Part shown: piece by piece, positions 27,814-38,375 of the stretch
Layout of the letters: the number at the start of each line of letters is the position of its first letter
How positions within the stretch are numbered: the first letter of the stretch is position 1
NCBI GenBank assembly: GCA_030849465.1
Contig: JARVLF010000006.1
Location: forward strand, 1,054,001-1,118,000
Reading direction: 5' to 3'
Length of the DNA stretch: 64,000 bases
DNA from: Moesziomyces globuligerus
Taxonomy: Eukaryota > Basidiomycota > Ustilaginomycetes > Ustilaginales > Ustilaginaceae
Position numbers and translations under genes: made by a program
The notes under the pieces: generated by a model
Database searches by the model: none
Seen by the model: only the letters and a program-made list of their open reading frames with translations
Told to the model about the DNA's origin: nothing

Positions 27814-29379
27814 ATGACCCCAAGAGACCCCGTATACCCACCACCACCACCACCAACAACATCCTCGGCCGTGCCTTCCGCTTCCGACGACTTTTCCGTA
27901 CACCCCTACTCGATCCCTTCGGCAGCAAACTCGCACGCACACGCATCGCCCCACGTCATGCAGTCCTACTCCCACCTCTACGAGCCCATCACCCACTCGT
28001 CCGCTTCGGCCTCGCCGCATCCCTCCTCACCCGGCGGCATCAACATCCCGTATGCTGCCTCTCCCTCCGCAAGCCACCTCGGTGTAAGCACGCCCGGTTC
28101 GAACCCCATCCCGCACAACCTCTCCTCCTTCGGCGCCTTCTACATCCAGCACCCGCCGTCCGCTCCCTCCAGCTCAGGTCCGTCGGGCAGTGCTCATCAC
28201 CACCACCTCGACTCGTATGCGAGCTCCGCCAATACGCCTCATCAGCATCTCTCGCCCAGCGCAGATCATCACTCGTCGTCCAGCGCTTCCGTCGCCGCCT
28301 TCTCCAACAGCGGTCGCCTCAGCTGGGCCAACTCCCCCGCCGATTCCTACCACGGCGTACCGTCCAACGCGACCACCCACAGCAGCGGCGCAGACAGCCA
28401 TTCCAGCTTCGCGAACCACAAGTATCCCTGGGACCTCAATCCTGCATCCCTTCGATCCGACGCCGCACACATCGGCTCGCCCTACTCGGCCTCGGATCTC
28501 CTGCACCCCGCAACCGCAAGCGCACTCGGCTTGGACGACGACTCGGGCTCGGGTGGAAACGTTCGCCCTCGCGCCCGAAAGCGCACTCGTGCCGAGGAGG
28601 AGCCGCGCTCCCGTCTCTCCTCCTCCAGCCGAAGCCGCACACGCCCGCGCATTCCCAGCGCCCTGTCCAATGCCAACAGCCCTGCAAGCGACTTCCACCA
28701 CAGCATATCCTCGTATCACGCCGATCCCGAGGACACCGACATCACAGCTTGGATCAACGCGGGCGACGCAGAGGACTTTGCTGCCTCTCACGTCGGCACC
28801 GCGGATCACTCGCGCCTCTGGTCCTCGTTCGGCCCGGGCATCACCACAGACGTCAGCCACACCAGCCCCTACCACGGTTCCGCCAGCGCCTCCGCCCTCC
28901 CCGCCTCGCTCTCCAACTCTCGCGCACAGTCGGTCATCGGCTCGGACGAATTCGGATACGCGTCCTCCTCCGCGCTGCATTCGGGCCCCTCGAATCTCGG
29001 CTTGAACGTCTCGGTGCACCACGACGACGTCCAGGCAGCGGTCGCCGATCCGCGCAGCGAGGGCGTCCAAGCTTCCGAGGACGATGCGGCCCCTGCCGAG
29101 GACGAGCCGCTCTATGTCAACGCCAAGCAGTACCAGCGCATTCTCAAACGCAGAGCTACACGTGCGAGGATCGAGGAGCAGAGGAAGAAGGAGTTCCTCG
29201 CGCACATGCAGACCCGCGACAAGGCGGGCAAGGAGGGCGATTCGCTCGACGAAGAGGGCAAGAAGCCCTACTTGCATGAAAGCAGGCACAGGCACGCCGT
29301 CAGGAGACCGCGTGGCCCAGGTGGCAGGTTCCTCACAAAGGCAGAGATGTCCCAAGCCGCTGCGGCAACCGCCACATGA
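27814..29379 (+). CDS. HAP2: CCAAT-binding factor subunit HAP2 / NF-YA
   Basis: Single exon, 521 residues from the ATG at 27814; the frame is open further upstream but without an ATG. The first 430 residues are Ser/Pro/His-rich and disordered, as in the activation regions of NF-YA proteins. The conserved core is near the C-terminus: the subunit-association helix [19 protein letters not shown] from 434, and the DNA-binding part [21 protein letters not shown] from 486. The linker between them is about 20 residues longer than in animal NF-YA and highly charged. The usual HAMRRPRG reads HAVRRPRG. With HAP3 and HAP5 it binds CCAAT boxes in the nucleus. A poly(A) signal AATAAA lies at 29666-29671. 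Confidence 0.92.
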   Translation: MTPRDPVYPPPPPPTTSSAVPSASDDFSVHPYSIPSAANSHAHASPHVMQSYSHLYEPITHSSASASPHPSSPGGINIPYAASPSASHLGVSTPGSNPIPHNLSSFGAFYIQHPPSAPSSSGPSGSAHHHHLDSYASSANTPHQHLSPSADHHSSSSASVAAFSNSGRLSWANSPADSYHGVPSNATTHSSGADSHSSFANHKYPWDLNPASLRSDAAHIGSPYSASDLLHPATASALGLDDDSGSGGNVRPRARKRTRAEEEPRSRLSSSSRSRTRPRIPSALSNANSPASDFHHSISSYHADPEDTDITAWINAGDAEDFAASHVGTADHSRLWSSFGPGITTDVSHTSPYHGSASASALPASLSNSRAQSVIGSDEFGYASSSALHSGPSNLGLNVSVHHDDVQAAVADPRSEGVQASEDDAAPAEDEPLYVNAKQYQRILKRRATRARIEEQRKKEFLAHMQTRDKAGKEGDSLDEEGKKPYLHESRHRHAVRRPRGPGGRFLTKAEMSQAAAATAT

Positions 29380-31321
29380 TCGAATCCAGTCTCCGTGCTT
29401 TGCCTTCCAGTGCTCTACAGCGCACGCTCCCTGCAGGCTGTCCTGTCCGACTATACGCAATCTGTACACTATCGCCCACCTATCGCCCCACGCTTTCATC
29501 TGCACTCGGAATAGTCGACTTACGCAGGAGCGGCCGCCTCGTAGCCTTGTCAACGTCGACCCTCGATTCCAAAACGGATACCAATAAGTTTCTCATCTTC
29601 ACTTCTTGTCCCGCCATCGCTAGCGCGTGCGGGCTGTTGTATTCTTGCCATCATTCGATTTCGACAATAAAAATGTCCACCAGCCCTTGAATCCGCGTCG
29701 TGCGTGCTGAAAGAGCGGAAGGTGGCAAGCCGAGACGGGAGGGGTGGTCGGCTTTTGGACGGATGCGTCGCCGTCAAAGCCAGCGATCATGCAGTGAAGA
29801 GAAGAAGTGGCATCCGAGAAGGCAACCAACCGGGCATTCTGCATCCATGTCCGATACTCCAACGGCATCATTCGTCGCGGAGTAAGAGCCATGTCTTCCA
29901 ATTCGCGCTCACGACCGTGCCTGCCCGTGACAGAGTCTCGCTCAACTTTCCCCAGAGGGCACATTCAGCGAGACACATGATCTAATCTAGCATGGCGAGG
30001 CAAGCTCAATGTCGGGGCGACGTGGTACCGGGTGCGAAGCGACTATGGATGGTGACACGCACGACGACCGTTGATGGGTTCCGAACCTTTCCGAGGCCCT
30101 GTGAGCTTGCGTCCCGTGAATCCTCGCACGACATTGTGAAAGCGGCTGCGTGCGTCAAGCAGTCCATGTCCACATCAAGCCGGGCAAAGTTGGGAACCAG
30201 CCACGAGCAAGTGAATGAGTAAGTTAGCGGGTGCGCGGTCCCACGCACGCCACCTTTCTGTTTTTGCAGAGATCTACTTTCGTATACTTGTCCCATCCGT
30301 CCAGGCTTCGGCACTTCGTCTTCCTCGCACGCGACAGCAGATGAAGTTCATGACCAGGTGCAAACATACTTGGTTGCAAGATTCATGGTCAATGGCGGAA
30401 GCTTTTCTACCGTGTGCGAAAGGATGATGAAGCTTGTCTTTTTGACCGGAGATATCGCAGCGAGACGGACAACAACTATCCCCCCCACGTATGGATGGCC
30501 TTGAAGCACAGATCCCATAAGCTGCTCAAAGAGACGCACACTTCGATGCTTGTCAGCTGCCATCCATGATTCATTATAGGGGTCGACTGCGAAACGAAGC
30601 GAGGCGCATATCTATCGTGCAACAGAGATGCATTCATCATGCATATTCATATGATCCCGATACATCTCACATCTCGAAACGAAGTCAGAAGCGGTACGAC
30701 GGCAACCATGAGCGAACCGAGGTGGCTCCTTCCCTGAGCCTACTACGCGTCTATGAGTCCATGAGTCATGAGTCAAGCGGACGGCTTGGCATGTCGTGTG
30801 GGGTGGCTGACCGGCTGGCCGAAACGATACACCCATGCCTCCGTTCTGGCTATACGAAACAGCCCACATCACCACTCGATCGATTCTTCAGCTTGGACAC
30901 TGACATGCAATAAAAGGAGATCGTTGCGCCCCAAGCCACTTGGGAAGCCACGCAAGTATGCGTGGATGGCTTCTGAGTCTATGAGTGGCTTCGTTTGCCA
31001 CTCGCACACACACCTGAGTGACTTTCCTGGTGGCTTGCGATAAGTTGCGTCAATGCCTTCTTTTTCCGATACGAATCGTCCTGGTCCAAGCATGAAGGGG
31101 CTCAGGTTGCGGATGCCAAGCACGAAGCACCGAGCATGAAGCTGGGCGACAGTACGATGCCGTAGCATAGGAAGACATGAAATCATGATCGTTTCGTGGA
31201 TACAAGTACAGATGAATGCGTGCAAGCGTAGCGGCATACAACCATGAACGAGAGGCGCAGTTCCGGTCGCAGCAGGGAGACACGGAAGATATATGCGGAC
31301 GGGGGCGTCTAGAATCACTAA
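29380..31321. other. Gene-free interval between HAP2 and DCAF13
   Basis: About 1.9 kb with no supported gene. The HAP2 3' end lies at the left. From about 30740 the sequence has GGTGGCTG and GCCACTTGGGAAGCCACG modules and shares a block (30910-31045) with 38245-38375. An AATAAA occurs at 30910. The interval looks like remains of miniature repeats rather than a gene. Confidence 0.5.
30910..31045 (+). repeat. Dispersed repeat, copy 1
   Basis: Resembles 38245-38375 in direct orientation: both run from GAGATCnTTGnGnCCCAAGCCACT through GAGTGGCTT(c/t)GTTTGCCAC to GTGG(c/t)TTGCGATA. The shared order of motifs over about 130 bp indicates a common element that has diverged considerably. Confidence 0.6.
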
Positions 31322-33316
31322 TCAGTCCCGTTGCGACAAGATGGCCTCCTTTCGAGCCGCTTTCGGCTTCTTCTCGCCAGCCTGCGGAATGACAAGAATG
31401 GAAGTAAAGATTCACGGATCGTGTCAGCAATCCAAAGCAGAGCCCCTCCACCATCGCAGATCGACGCAAACGTGGCCACACTTACCTTTGAGTGTTTTCG
31501 CCTGTTCTCCTCCTTGTTCTTCCTGGCGTCGATCATGGTGTTCTTGAGTCGCTGTGCCTGCTTGATTGCCTTGGGCACGTGCCTCTGCTTCTCGATCTTG
31601 CTGACATCGCCGACTCCGCTCCACTTCTTGCGAAGGCTCTCGGAGTATTCTCGGTTGGCCATCTCCTTTCCGCTAAGCATGCCGAGCTTCTCGCTGGCCC
31701 TCGCCTTCCAAATGCGCAGGTTGCCGTCGTCGGAACCGCTGAGGACGAAGCGTGCGTCCATGGAGAATGAAGTGGAGAAGATTCGCTGCATACGCTTGGT
31801 GTGGTAGACGTCGCGAGAGTGATTGCCCTTGCCATACTCCCAGAGACGCAGCGTGCGATCGTACGAGCCACTGACGAGCTCGGCGCCGGTAGGAGAGAAG
31901 TCGACTGACATCACGGCAGCGACGTGATCCTTGTATATCTGCGTGGCCGAGTTGAGATGTCGCATGCTGCATAACAAGAAACGTCATGATCAGAGTCAGA
32001 GTGGGGCCGGTTGGTGCGCAAAGTAGGTTGAGAAAGCACTCACTCGAAAGTGTATACGTTGTGGTCTTCGCTAGCAACTGCAAAGACGGTAGGCTCTACA
32101 GGATTCCACGCGATATCGTTGGCACGCATCTGAAAAAAGAAAGGGAGCATGAAGGAGATCACGAGATCGCGCAGTGGCGTCAGCATATTTGTCGGCACAC
32201 TATGCTGATCGGCGGAGACGACGTTCTGAGTACAGCAACTTACCTGCATGATCATCTTGGTCAATGGCTTGCCACTTCGCAAATCGTAAAGCACGATCCC
32301 TCGGTCGCTGCCAGCGCTGGCCAAGACTTCGCGCTCGCTGAGGTTGAATCGCACCACATTGATCGCGTCCGGACCCCAGGTCATGGAGAGCAAAGGATCT
32401 GACGAGCCACCGCGTTCCAGATCCCAGGTTTGGATGGATGATGATGCCGAGGCGAAGATAGCGCTCGTGGCATGATGCGTGAGGGAGTTGAACGCCGTCT
32501 TGCCACTGTAGACGGTCAAAGGCTCGCTGGGCGGCACGTCTTTGTCGCGAGTGCTGAGAAGGCCTCCTCTCCTCAGACTGCCACCCGTGGTCATCTCGGC
32601 ATCCGCGTCATCCTCGTCATTGTCATCGTCGTCCATGGCATTGGACATTGTCTGACCAAGTCCATCAGGGCGCGGGTCCGCGTCCCAGACCTTGACGGTC
32701 CTGTCCGTCGAACAGGAAAGCATTCTGCGCCCGATGGATGAGTTGCCGGTGGGAGACATGAAGGTCAAGGGAGAGATGCAGATCGACTGAATGATACCGG
32801 AATGAGCCCTGGGATAGGTGTAGACGGGCTTTTGCCGAGCCAAGTCCCAGAGGCGAATCTCTGTCGGTGGAGGGAAGAAGACGAAGGAGCGAAGGGTGAG
32901 CAACGAGGCAGACTTAGAGTGCAATCGGGACAGGCGAGCTTACCTCCGTCACCGCTTCCGGAGGCCACCACGTTGAGCCTGTTGGTGTCCTTTGCGATGG
33001 CGTAGATGCCATCGATGTGACCCTCCAAGGCGCCGACGAAGGGCTTGGCGAAGAGTCGGTCTAGCTTGGCAGCATTGACGGCGCGTGTATACTCTCGAGG
33101 CTTGTCGAAAGGATGGAGCGTCGGATCGAGGTTCCTGGACTGAGGAGCCGGATCGCCCTGCCTAGCAGGCGCATGCACATCGAGAGACCTCGACAATGCC
33201 TTGATTTTCTATGGGTTGCGAATCCAGAATCAAATGGTCGGGTCAGTCGGGACACGTAACACGCCGGCTGCAGCTCGGCGACGGACGTCGGACGTCGACG
33301 AACCCATACCTACCAT
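31322..33316 (-). CDS. SOF1: WD-repeat rRNA processing factor Sof1 / DCAF13
   Basis: Six exons (33316-33314, 33208-32944, 32860-32244, 32129-32044, 31966-31486, 31381-31322) give 503 residues with consistent phases. Exon 1 is the start codon alone, and the splice creates the family N-terminus MKIKALSRS. Signatures include RNLDPTLHPFDKPREYTRA, FAKPFVGALEGHIDGIYAIA, WD blades such as EIRLWDLARQ and RTLRLWEYG, the DMRHLNSA segment made across the intron at 32043, and a basic C-terminus (QRLKNTMIDARKNKEENRRKH). Sof1 belongs to the U3 snoRNP/90S particle and is needed for 18S rRNA maturation in the nucleolus. An acidic insert (DDDDNDEDDADAE) separates two blades. The divergent neighbour is RPC17. 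Confidence 0.92.
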
Positions 33317-33782
33317 AATGGCTGGAACGAACGCAGCTGCTTCCCACGCTTGATGGCAAGGCGATGGAAGGTGGCGGTCAACGTGGTAGTAGCGACTCTT
33401 GTGTGCATTCCTTTCCAGCAAAACGGGGTCCGGGGTGGAGGCTTCTAGCTCAGGACCGCGGAACCGCCTTTTTTTTTGGTGCAGCTGCACGGCACTCACG
33501 CGAAATTTTTGAGTAAGGGTCTGCTTACATAATCTGGTGCTTCCTTCCATTCAAGCCGCTTCTTACAACCCTGGCCTGCGTGACCTCACACATCTTTGCC
33601 TCCACTACGCACCAATCTTCTTGACAACATACACTCATCCATTCCGGCTGCTCGCTCGAGAGTCTCGTCTTGCTGAAAAGCCGCGGTAGGACAGCAGTGC
33701 TCGAGCTCGGCGAGGCTTCTCGACTCCATGCAAGTGCGGTCAGCCTAATTGTCTCTGTTGCTTCTCTGGATCCGCCCGGACC
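33317..33782. promoter_or_regulatory. Divergent promoter region of SOF1 and RPC17
   Basis: A 466-bp gap between two head-to-head genes for RNA polymerase III function and ribosome biogenesis, which may be co-regulated. A T9 tract is seen near 33471. No other gene or clear TATA box. Confidence 0.35.
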
Positions 33783-34773
33783 ATGCGTATCTTGAAAGCG
33801 CGCTCGGCGCTTTTGAGCGACTTCGAGGTGCTTCAGGTGCTCAAAGAGATGGAGTCCGAGCAGAAGATGAGGGTAAAAAGCTCAAGCCAGACCGAGGGGA
33901 GCGAGCTTGAGCCCAATGCCGAGGGTGGTCAACACGCTGCTACCAAGGGCGAAGAGGACGATGTCTGGCTCTCCAACGTGCCCGAGAACCTTCGCACCAT
34001 CCAGTACGAGGTATGTGAACATGTCCGTCCGTCTGTGCGATCCAACCGCTCAGGCTTGGAATGCCTTGCCTCCTGCAGAATCCGACCCTCACGTTCGCTG
34101 ACTGATGGTTGTTCCTTCATACACATCGTTTTGACGTGCTGCTCCAAATTCGGCGCCCAAATTGGACTCACGACAACAGACAATCTCATCGCTCAGCCAG
34201 ACATCGCGGCCCTGCGCTCACCAAGAGCCAGAAGCTATCGCGACCTTCCTCGACGAGCTCAAGAACCGCGGCTACTCGGTCAACGACTCGGAGGCGAAAC
34301 GAGGCGCACTTGGCCTCAATCGATCCGAGCGCCTTCAGATTATCAACCACGCGCCGCAAAGCATCGTCGAGCTTCATACCTTGGTGGAAGAGCTGGAAGA
34401 GCGCTTCCATCCGCATCAGATCGAGGAGCTCATTTCTCTCGTGCAGACCTACTTGCCCTTCCGTTCGGCCGATGTCAATGCTTACGCGGCTGAAGGGGCC
34501 CAGGACGACCCTCAAGCGATTCAGAATGCAGCGCATGACACGGACGTGCACGCAGCAGCACAGATCAGTCAATTCACGGGTCAAGTGGCAGCCGGAGCGG
34601 ATCTGGGCGACCCTCACGGCGGCGGTCTGGCTCATGCTGCCGAACCAGACGAAGAGAGGCAAGCTGCTGATCCCGAATACGAAGAGGACCCCGACGTCGA
34701 GATGGCAGAAGACGATTTCGTTCACGAGGGCTTAGGCGGAGGCGGTGTTGAGGAAGCCGACCCCGATGACTAG
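33783..34773 (+). CDS. RPC17: RNA polymerase III subunit RPC17 (Rpc9, CRCP family)
   Basis: Two exons, 33783-34010 and 34180-34773, give 273 residues. The N-terminus MRILKARSALLSDFEVLQVL and the junction NLRTIQYE/TISSLSQ, followed by CAHQEPEAIATFLDEL and SERLQIINHAPQSIVELHTL, match the RPC17/CRCP family closely, including its HRDC-like fold. Together with Rpc25 it forms the stalk of RNA polymerase III, used for initiation of tRNA and 5S genes. Compared with the roughly 150-residue animal protein this one has an acidic, Ala/Gln-rich C-terminal extension of about 100 residues (EEDPDVEMAEDDF). The acceptor at 34179 was chosen because it restores the conserved reading through TIQYE. Confidence 0.9.
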
Positions 34774-34924
34774 CCCCGGTGCTCGAACAGGATTGATGGC
34801 CCCAAACGCAATCTCACTCCTGTCAAGTCTGTATTTGTACCCGATTCCACACGTGAATTCAAGAATGATTCACAGGAACGACTGCGCATGTGAAGAGACG
34901 TGAGAACGGGAAGTGCCTTGGCGT

Positions 34925-35726
34925 CTACTCGTCCAGCATCTCCTCGGACTGAGTGATGCGGGTTGGTGTCGGACATAGATGATAGGAGGGACGCAAAATG
35001 GATCAGCTTCATCAATGACTTCCGGCTCGATCCCTGCTGCTGTGCCAGATCCAGGCGACATACCCTGAATTCGGTGTCCTCGTCCTCCTGCTCAGCGGTA
35101 ACAGAACCTGCATCGAGGCCTGCCTGCTTCAAAGCTTCTTCAGAGCTGTAGTCGAGCGGAGCGTTCCGTCGTCGTCCCGTGTAGACAATGTTGGAGGGGT
35201 CGATCTCGACCAGCTCTTCTTCGTCCTCGATCAATTCGGCGAGCTTGGTGGGACACGGATCAGCAAACTCAGTCTTTTGCTCCAGCAATTGTCGCAAGCC
35301 GCCGAGCAGGCATTGTCATGTGCTCTCTTCGTGGACTCACTTCGTCGTCGTCGACGTTGTAGTCCTCGTCTTCATCTTCGTCGTCATCGTCGTCATCGTC
35401 GTTGTCATCATCATCTTCGAGGTCTAGATCGGATATGATGAGGCAGAGGCAAGGAGGAAGACGCTTCAGCAGGGAAGCAATAGGTAACCTTGGCTATGAG
35501 ACTTCTCGAGCTGCTTACCGGATTCGACAGCCCTTGCCTTGCCCTTCCCCTTGCCTTTGTCCAAAGAGGTGGGCGGCTGGTGTTGGGCTTCGCCCTCGAA
35601 GGGGGTTGCGTCAGTGACGTTGCTGCTGGAGATCATCCAAGCACGATAGAGGCAAGAGTCAGTCCATAAAGAATACGTCAAAGGCTAAGGCAAAGGGAGT
35701 CGCGCTACCTACTTGGCAGTGCTCAT
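34925..35726 (-). CDS. CHZ1: Histone H2A.Z-specific chaperone Chz1
   Basis: Five exons (35726-35713, 35625-35519, 35423-35341, 35243-35064, 34948-34925) give about 135 residues with matching phases. The CHZ motif is visible: EEELVEIDPSNIVYTGRRR, preceded by a highly acidic exon (LEDDDDNDDDDD). Chz1 delivers H2A.Z-H2B dimers to the SWR1 remodeler in the nucleus. The first coding exon is 14 nt, and the last codes only SEEMLDE plus stop. Exon 2 has a tandem CAGCAG acceptor that could add or drop one residue. The start of exon 4 is the least sure part: a downstream acceptor at CCACCAAG was chosen, but upstream alternatives stay in frame. Chz1 is rarely so finely split. Confidence 0.82.
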
Positions 35727-36220
35727 GTCTAGCTGTAAATTGGTTGATGGTGATCAGATGGATGGGATTGCGAGTTTTCGATCGAGGAGGCAGTCAGGGT
35801 CCTTGTTCGCTGCGGACCTCTTGCATTTTTGGCTCAGCTTGGAATCCCCAGCACGCGACGCGGGCGTTTCGCAACCAACACTTGACGCGTGCGTGATGGG
35901 TGTGATTCAGTGATTTTGGCATTTTCTTGGACCCTGCCAACTCGATCTGCGCACTGACAACTCACACTGCTGGGCTTGCTTGAAGTCACAGCTCCTTCGG
36001 TCGACACGAGCCAAAGCCAAGCTATCCCTCAGACTACCACCTGCGCCACCGCCCACACGAGTCGCTCGCTTGCCTATGCAGCCGGGCTAGCTGTCTGATA
36101 TCCCGTGACATGACATCCGCACTGCCGTCGCGAAGCAGGATGTGCCTCCCAACAACACCCGCGATCTAAGCCGCGCAACTCAGCGTCCCGAAGCCACACG
36201 ACACTCTCAGAGCTTACGGC
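35727..36220. promoter_or_regulatory. Divergent promoter region of CHZ1 and STN1
   Basis: A 494-bp gap between head-to-head genes for two chromatin/telomere proteins. No TATA box, poly(A) signal or reading frame with support was recognised. Confidence 0.3.
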
Positions 36221-38012
36221 ATGCTCACCTTCGCTTCTCGCACCCTCTCCGACAGCAATGTAGTCGAGCTTTACGACTGGGCCGAAAGCAGCCCCTCGGC
36301 CGTGCTCAGATGCACCAACCGCCAGGTCAGCCGCTTGCCAAGCATCCCACAATTCTCGCACGCCCTCGGAGGTACGTTAGTCGGACAGCATAGGGCCGTT
36401 TCAGCCGTGCGCATTCGAAGTTCCACGATGCGAAGCCAGCACGAACACTGATGTGCTATCTCAAACCTTGCCGTTTCCAGGCCAGAGTCTTTATCTTCAT
36501 TATCAAACACCGGGCCTGATCGCGCAGGTCTGCGGCATGATCGTCGGAATCTTGCCCAAGGACGACCATGTGGCTTACGAATGTGAGAGCAGCTCCCTTG
36601 ATCGCCTCCCCTTCCTGTCTGTATCTTCTACATGGCCGCATAAACCTTTACTGACTCTAGATACAATGGTACGCGACGCAGTGGATGATGGCACCGCCGT
36701 CTTGCGGATCCTGATGACTCGAAAGTCATTGCAGCTTGGCGAGTCGCTTAAGTCCTCAAGTGCACCTGACAATCAATGCGGTGTCCCGGAATGCTATCGT
36801 GTGCCGCCACGATCAAAAACGGATCGAGCCAGGCCCGGCGATGCCACCAGCTCCAAGCTTGGGCTGCCGCCCTTCGACCCTCAATTCAACGTAGGGGATG
36901 TCGTCCTTTGCGTCGGAAAGATTCAGGTGGCCCGCAGCAAGGATCGGTTTCTCGTCGCACGTGCAATGTGTAAGCTCGCAATATGCGAACGCCATCCGGC
37001 TCATCACGTCGAGGTCAAGATTGGCTGACATCAGTTGCCTTCCGCTTAAATAGCCGCTTGTCAAGACGCCAATGACGAAAGCCGCCACCACATCCAAGTG
37101 GTTGAGCTCGAAAAGAGTCTTTACCGACGTCCCTTCGAGTGGGAGCGGATCGGCACCAGCAAGAAGGCGACGCCACCAAGCCTGTCCAGAAGGGCAGACA
37201 GCTCGTCGCATTCATCGGCCAGATCATTGCTCACCAATCTCGCCCCAGAACGAGCCGAGGCTGCAACACTCGATCCATCACCGCATTTTGAGAAGCGCGA
37301 AACCACTGGAGAGACTCGTCTCACTCGAGACGAGGCACGAAGACTGCTTACAAGCGACAACCTGTCGTCGCCCCCCGCATCCTCTTCCACCCCGACAACC
37401 CGGCCATGTCCCTCCGGGAGCAGCAGCAGTCGGAAGTTGCGCAGACAAGCAAAGATTCCCGACCACCATCTATCGGAATCTTACTTTCAGCTGCAGCTCC
37501 AGCAGCACATCAGCCAGAGCTACCAGAACGTGGAATTCACTCTCTCCGATCTGTGCGAGGATGGAAATCTGTCCTGTCTCGCTCGTCGCCTCGTCAACAT
37601 ACGTCTGCAGCTTCGCAGCTCTTCTCACCGTACAGCGGTGTCCAATCTTACACCTCAATATAGCTCCGAGAGATTTGCAGACAAATCTCGCCGCCTGTTC
37701 GAATGGGCGATTCGCAAAATGATGCATGACGGCTTCATCACAATCTCGGCATCGGCTCCAATGCGTAGCTCACTTTCGAGCTCGAGCGCATCAAGTAGCG
37801 CAGATGGATATCGCTTGGTCACACCAGAATACCTCATAGACTCTCTTCGCAAAGTTCTTGGTCCCGTGGCCAACGTGCCCTCGCACGACATTGACGACGT
37901 CACAGCTCGGCTGCGCTTCCTCGACGAACGCTTCCGCTTTCTCAACCGATCCGTCGTGCAGGACGGTCTCGCTCTGTACTTTCATCGCTACGCTCCCATC
38001 GTACTCGATTAG
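36221..38012 (+). CDS. STN1: Telomere-capping protein Stn1 (CST complex), OB-fold
   Basis: Four exons (36221-36371, 36481-36582, 36661-36969, 37054-38012) give 506 residues with consistent phases. The N-terminal OB-fold spans about 55-215: LIAQVCGMIVGILPKDDHVAYEY leads across an intron to VDDGTAVLRI, then NVGDVVLCVGKIQVA, and a closing QVVELEKSLYRRPFEW. This arrangement is that of Stn1, which binds Ten1 and protects or fills in chromosome ends. A Ser-rich linker (about 220-340) precedes a C-terminal region with winged-helix character (RRLFEWAIRKMMHDGFI; RLVTPEYLIDSLRKVL). Stn1 diverges quickly, so the name rests on domain order and OB motifs; another OB-fold protein is less likely. Confidence 0.75.
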
Positions 38013-38244
38013 TCGGAGAAGTCCACATCCTTAGCATGACAGAAATCAGGTTCAAGGCTCACGGTCGACCCCACGTGTACAGTTCTCTGAGCCTATACTT
38101 GTGTCCACGAAATAACAGTACGATGCAACATGGATGTGCGGACTCACCTGTTGTCAGTCAGGTTGGCTTGCCATTCATATGATACCATGCCGGGTGACCA
38201 TGGTTGTCTTGCAATGGCAAGCATATCGAGGAATAAATAACGAG

Positions 38245-38375
38245 ATCCTTGTGTCCCAAGCCACTACGGAGACCACTCGAGTATGCGCGGGTGGCTTCTG
38301 AGTGGCTTTGTTTGCCACAAACACTGACCTGAGTCGTGAAGGGTCTTCCTAGTGGTTTGCGATACGATGATTTTA
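38245..38375 (+). repeat. Dispersed repeat, copy 2
   Basis: Partner of 30910-31045 in direct orientation; the shared motifs are CCCAAGCCACT, GGCTTCTGAGT, GTTTGCCAC and TTGCGATA in the same order and spacing. A third, shorter relative lies near 41940-42000. Confidence 0.6.

Noticed and set aside
28090..28110. tRNA B-box-like string GGTTCGAACCCC
   Set aside because: It lies within the HAP2 coding sequence, and no A box or cloverleaf arms could be placed around it. No convincing tRNA was found elsewhere in the window.
30010..31320. Possible genes in the HAP2-SOF1 gap
   Set aside because: Frames under 150 codons on both strands, none with a domain, and overlapping repeat modules.
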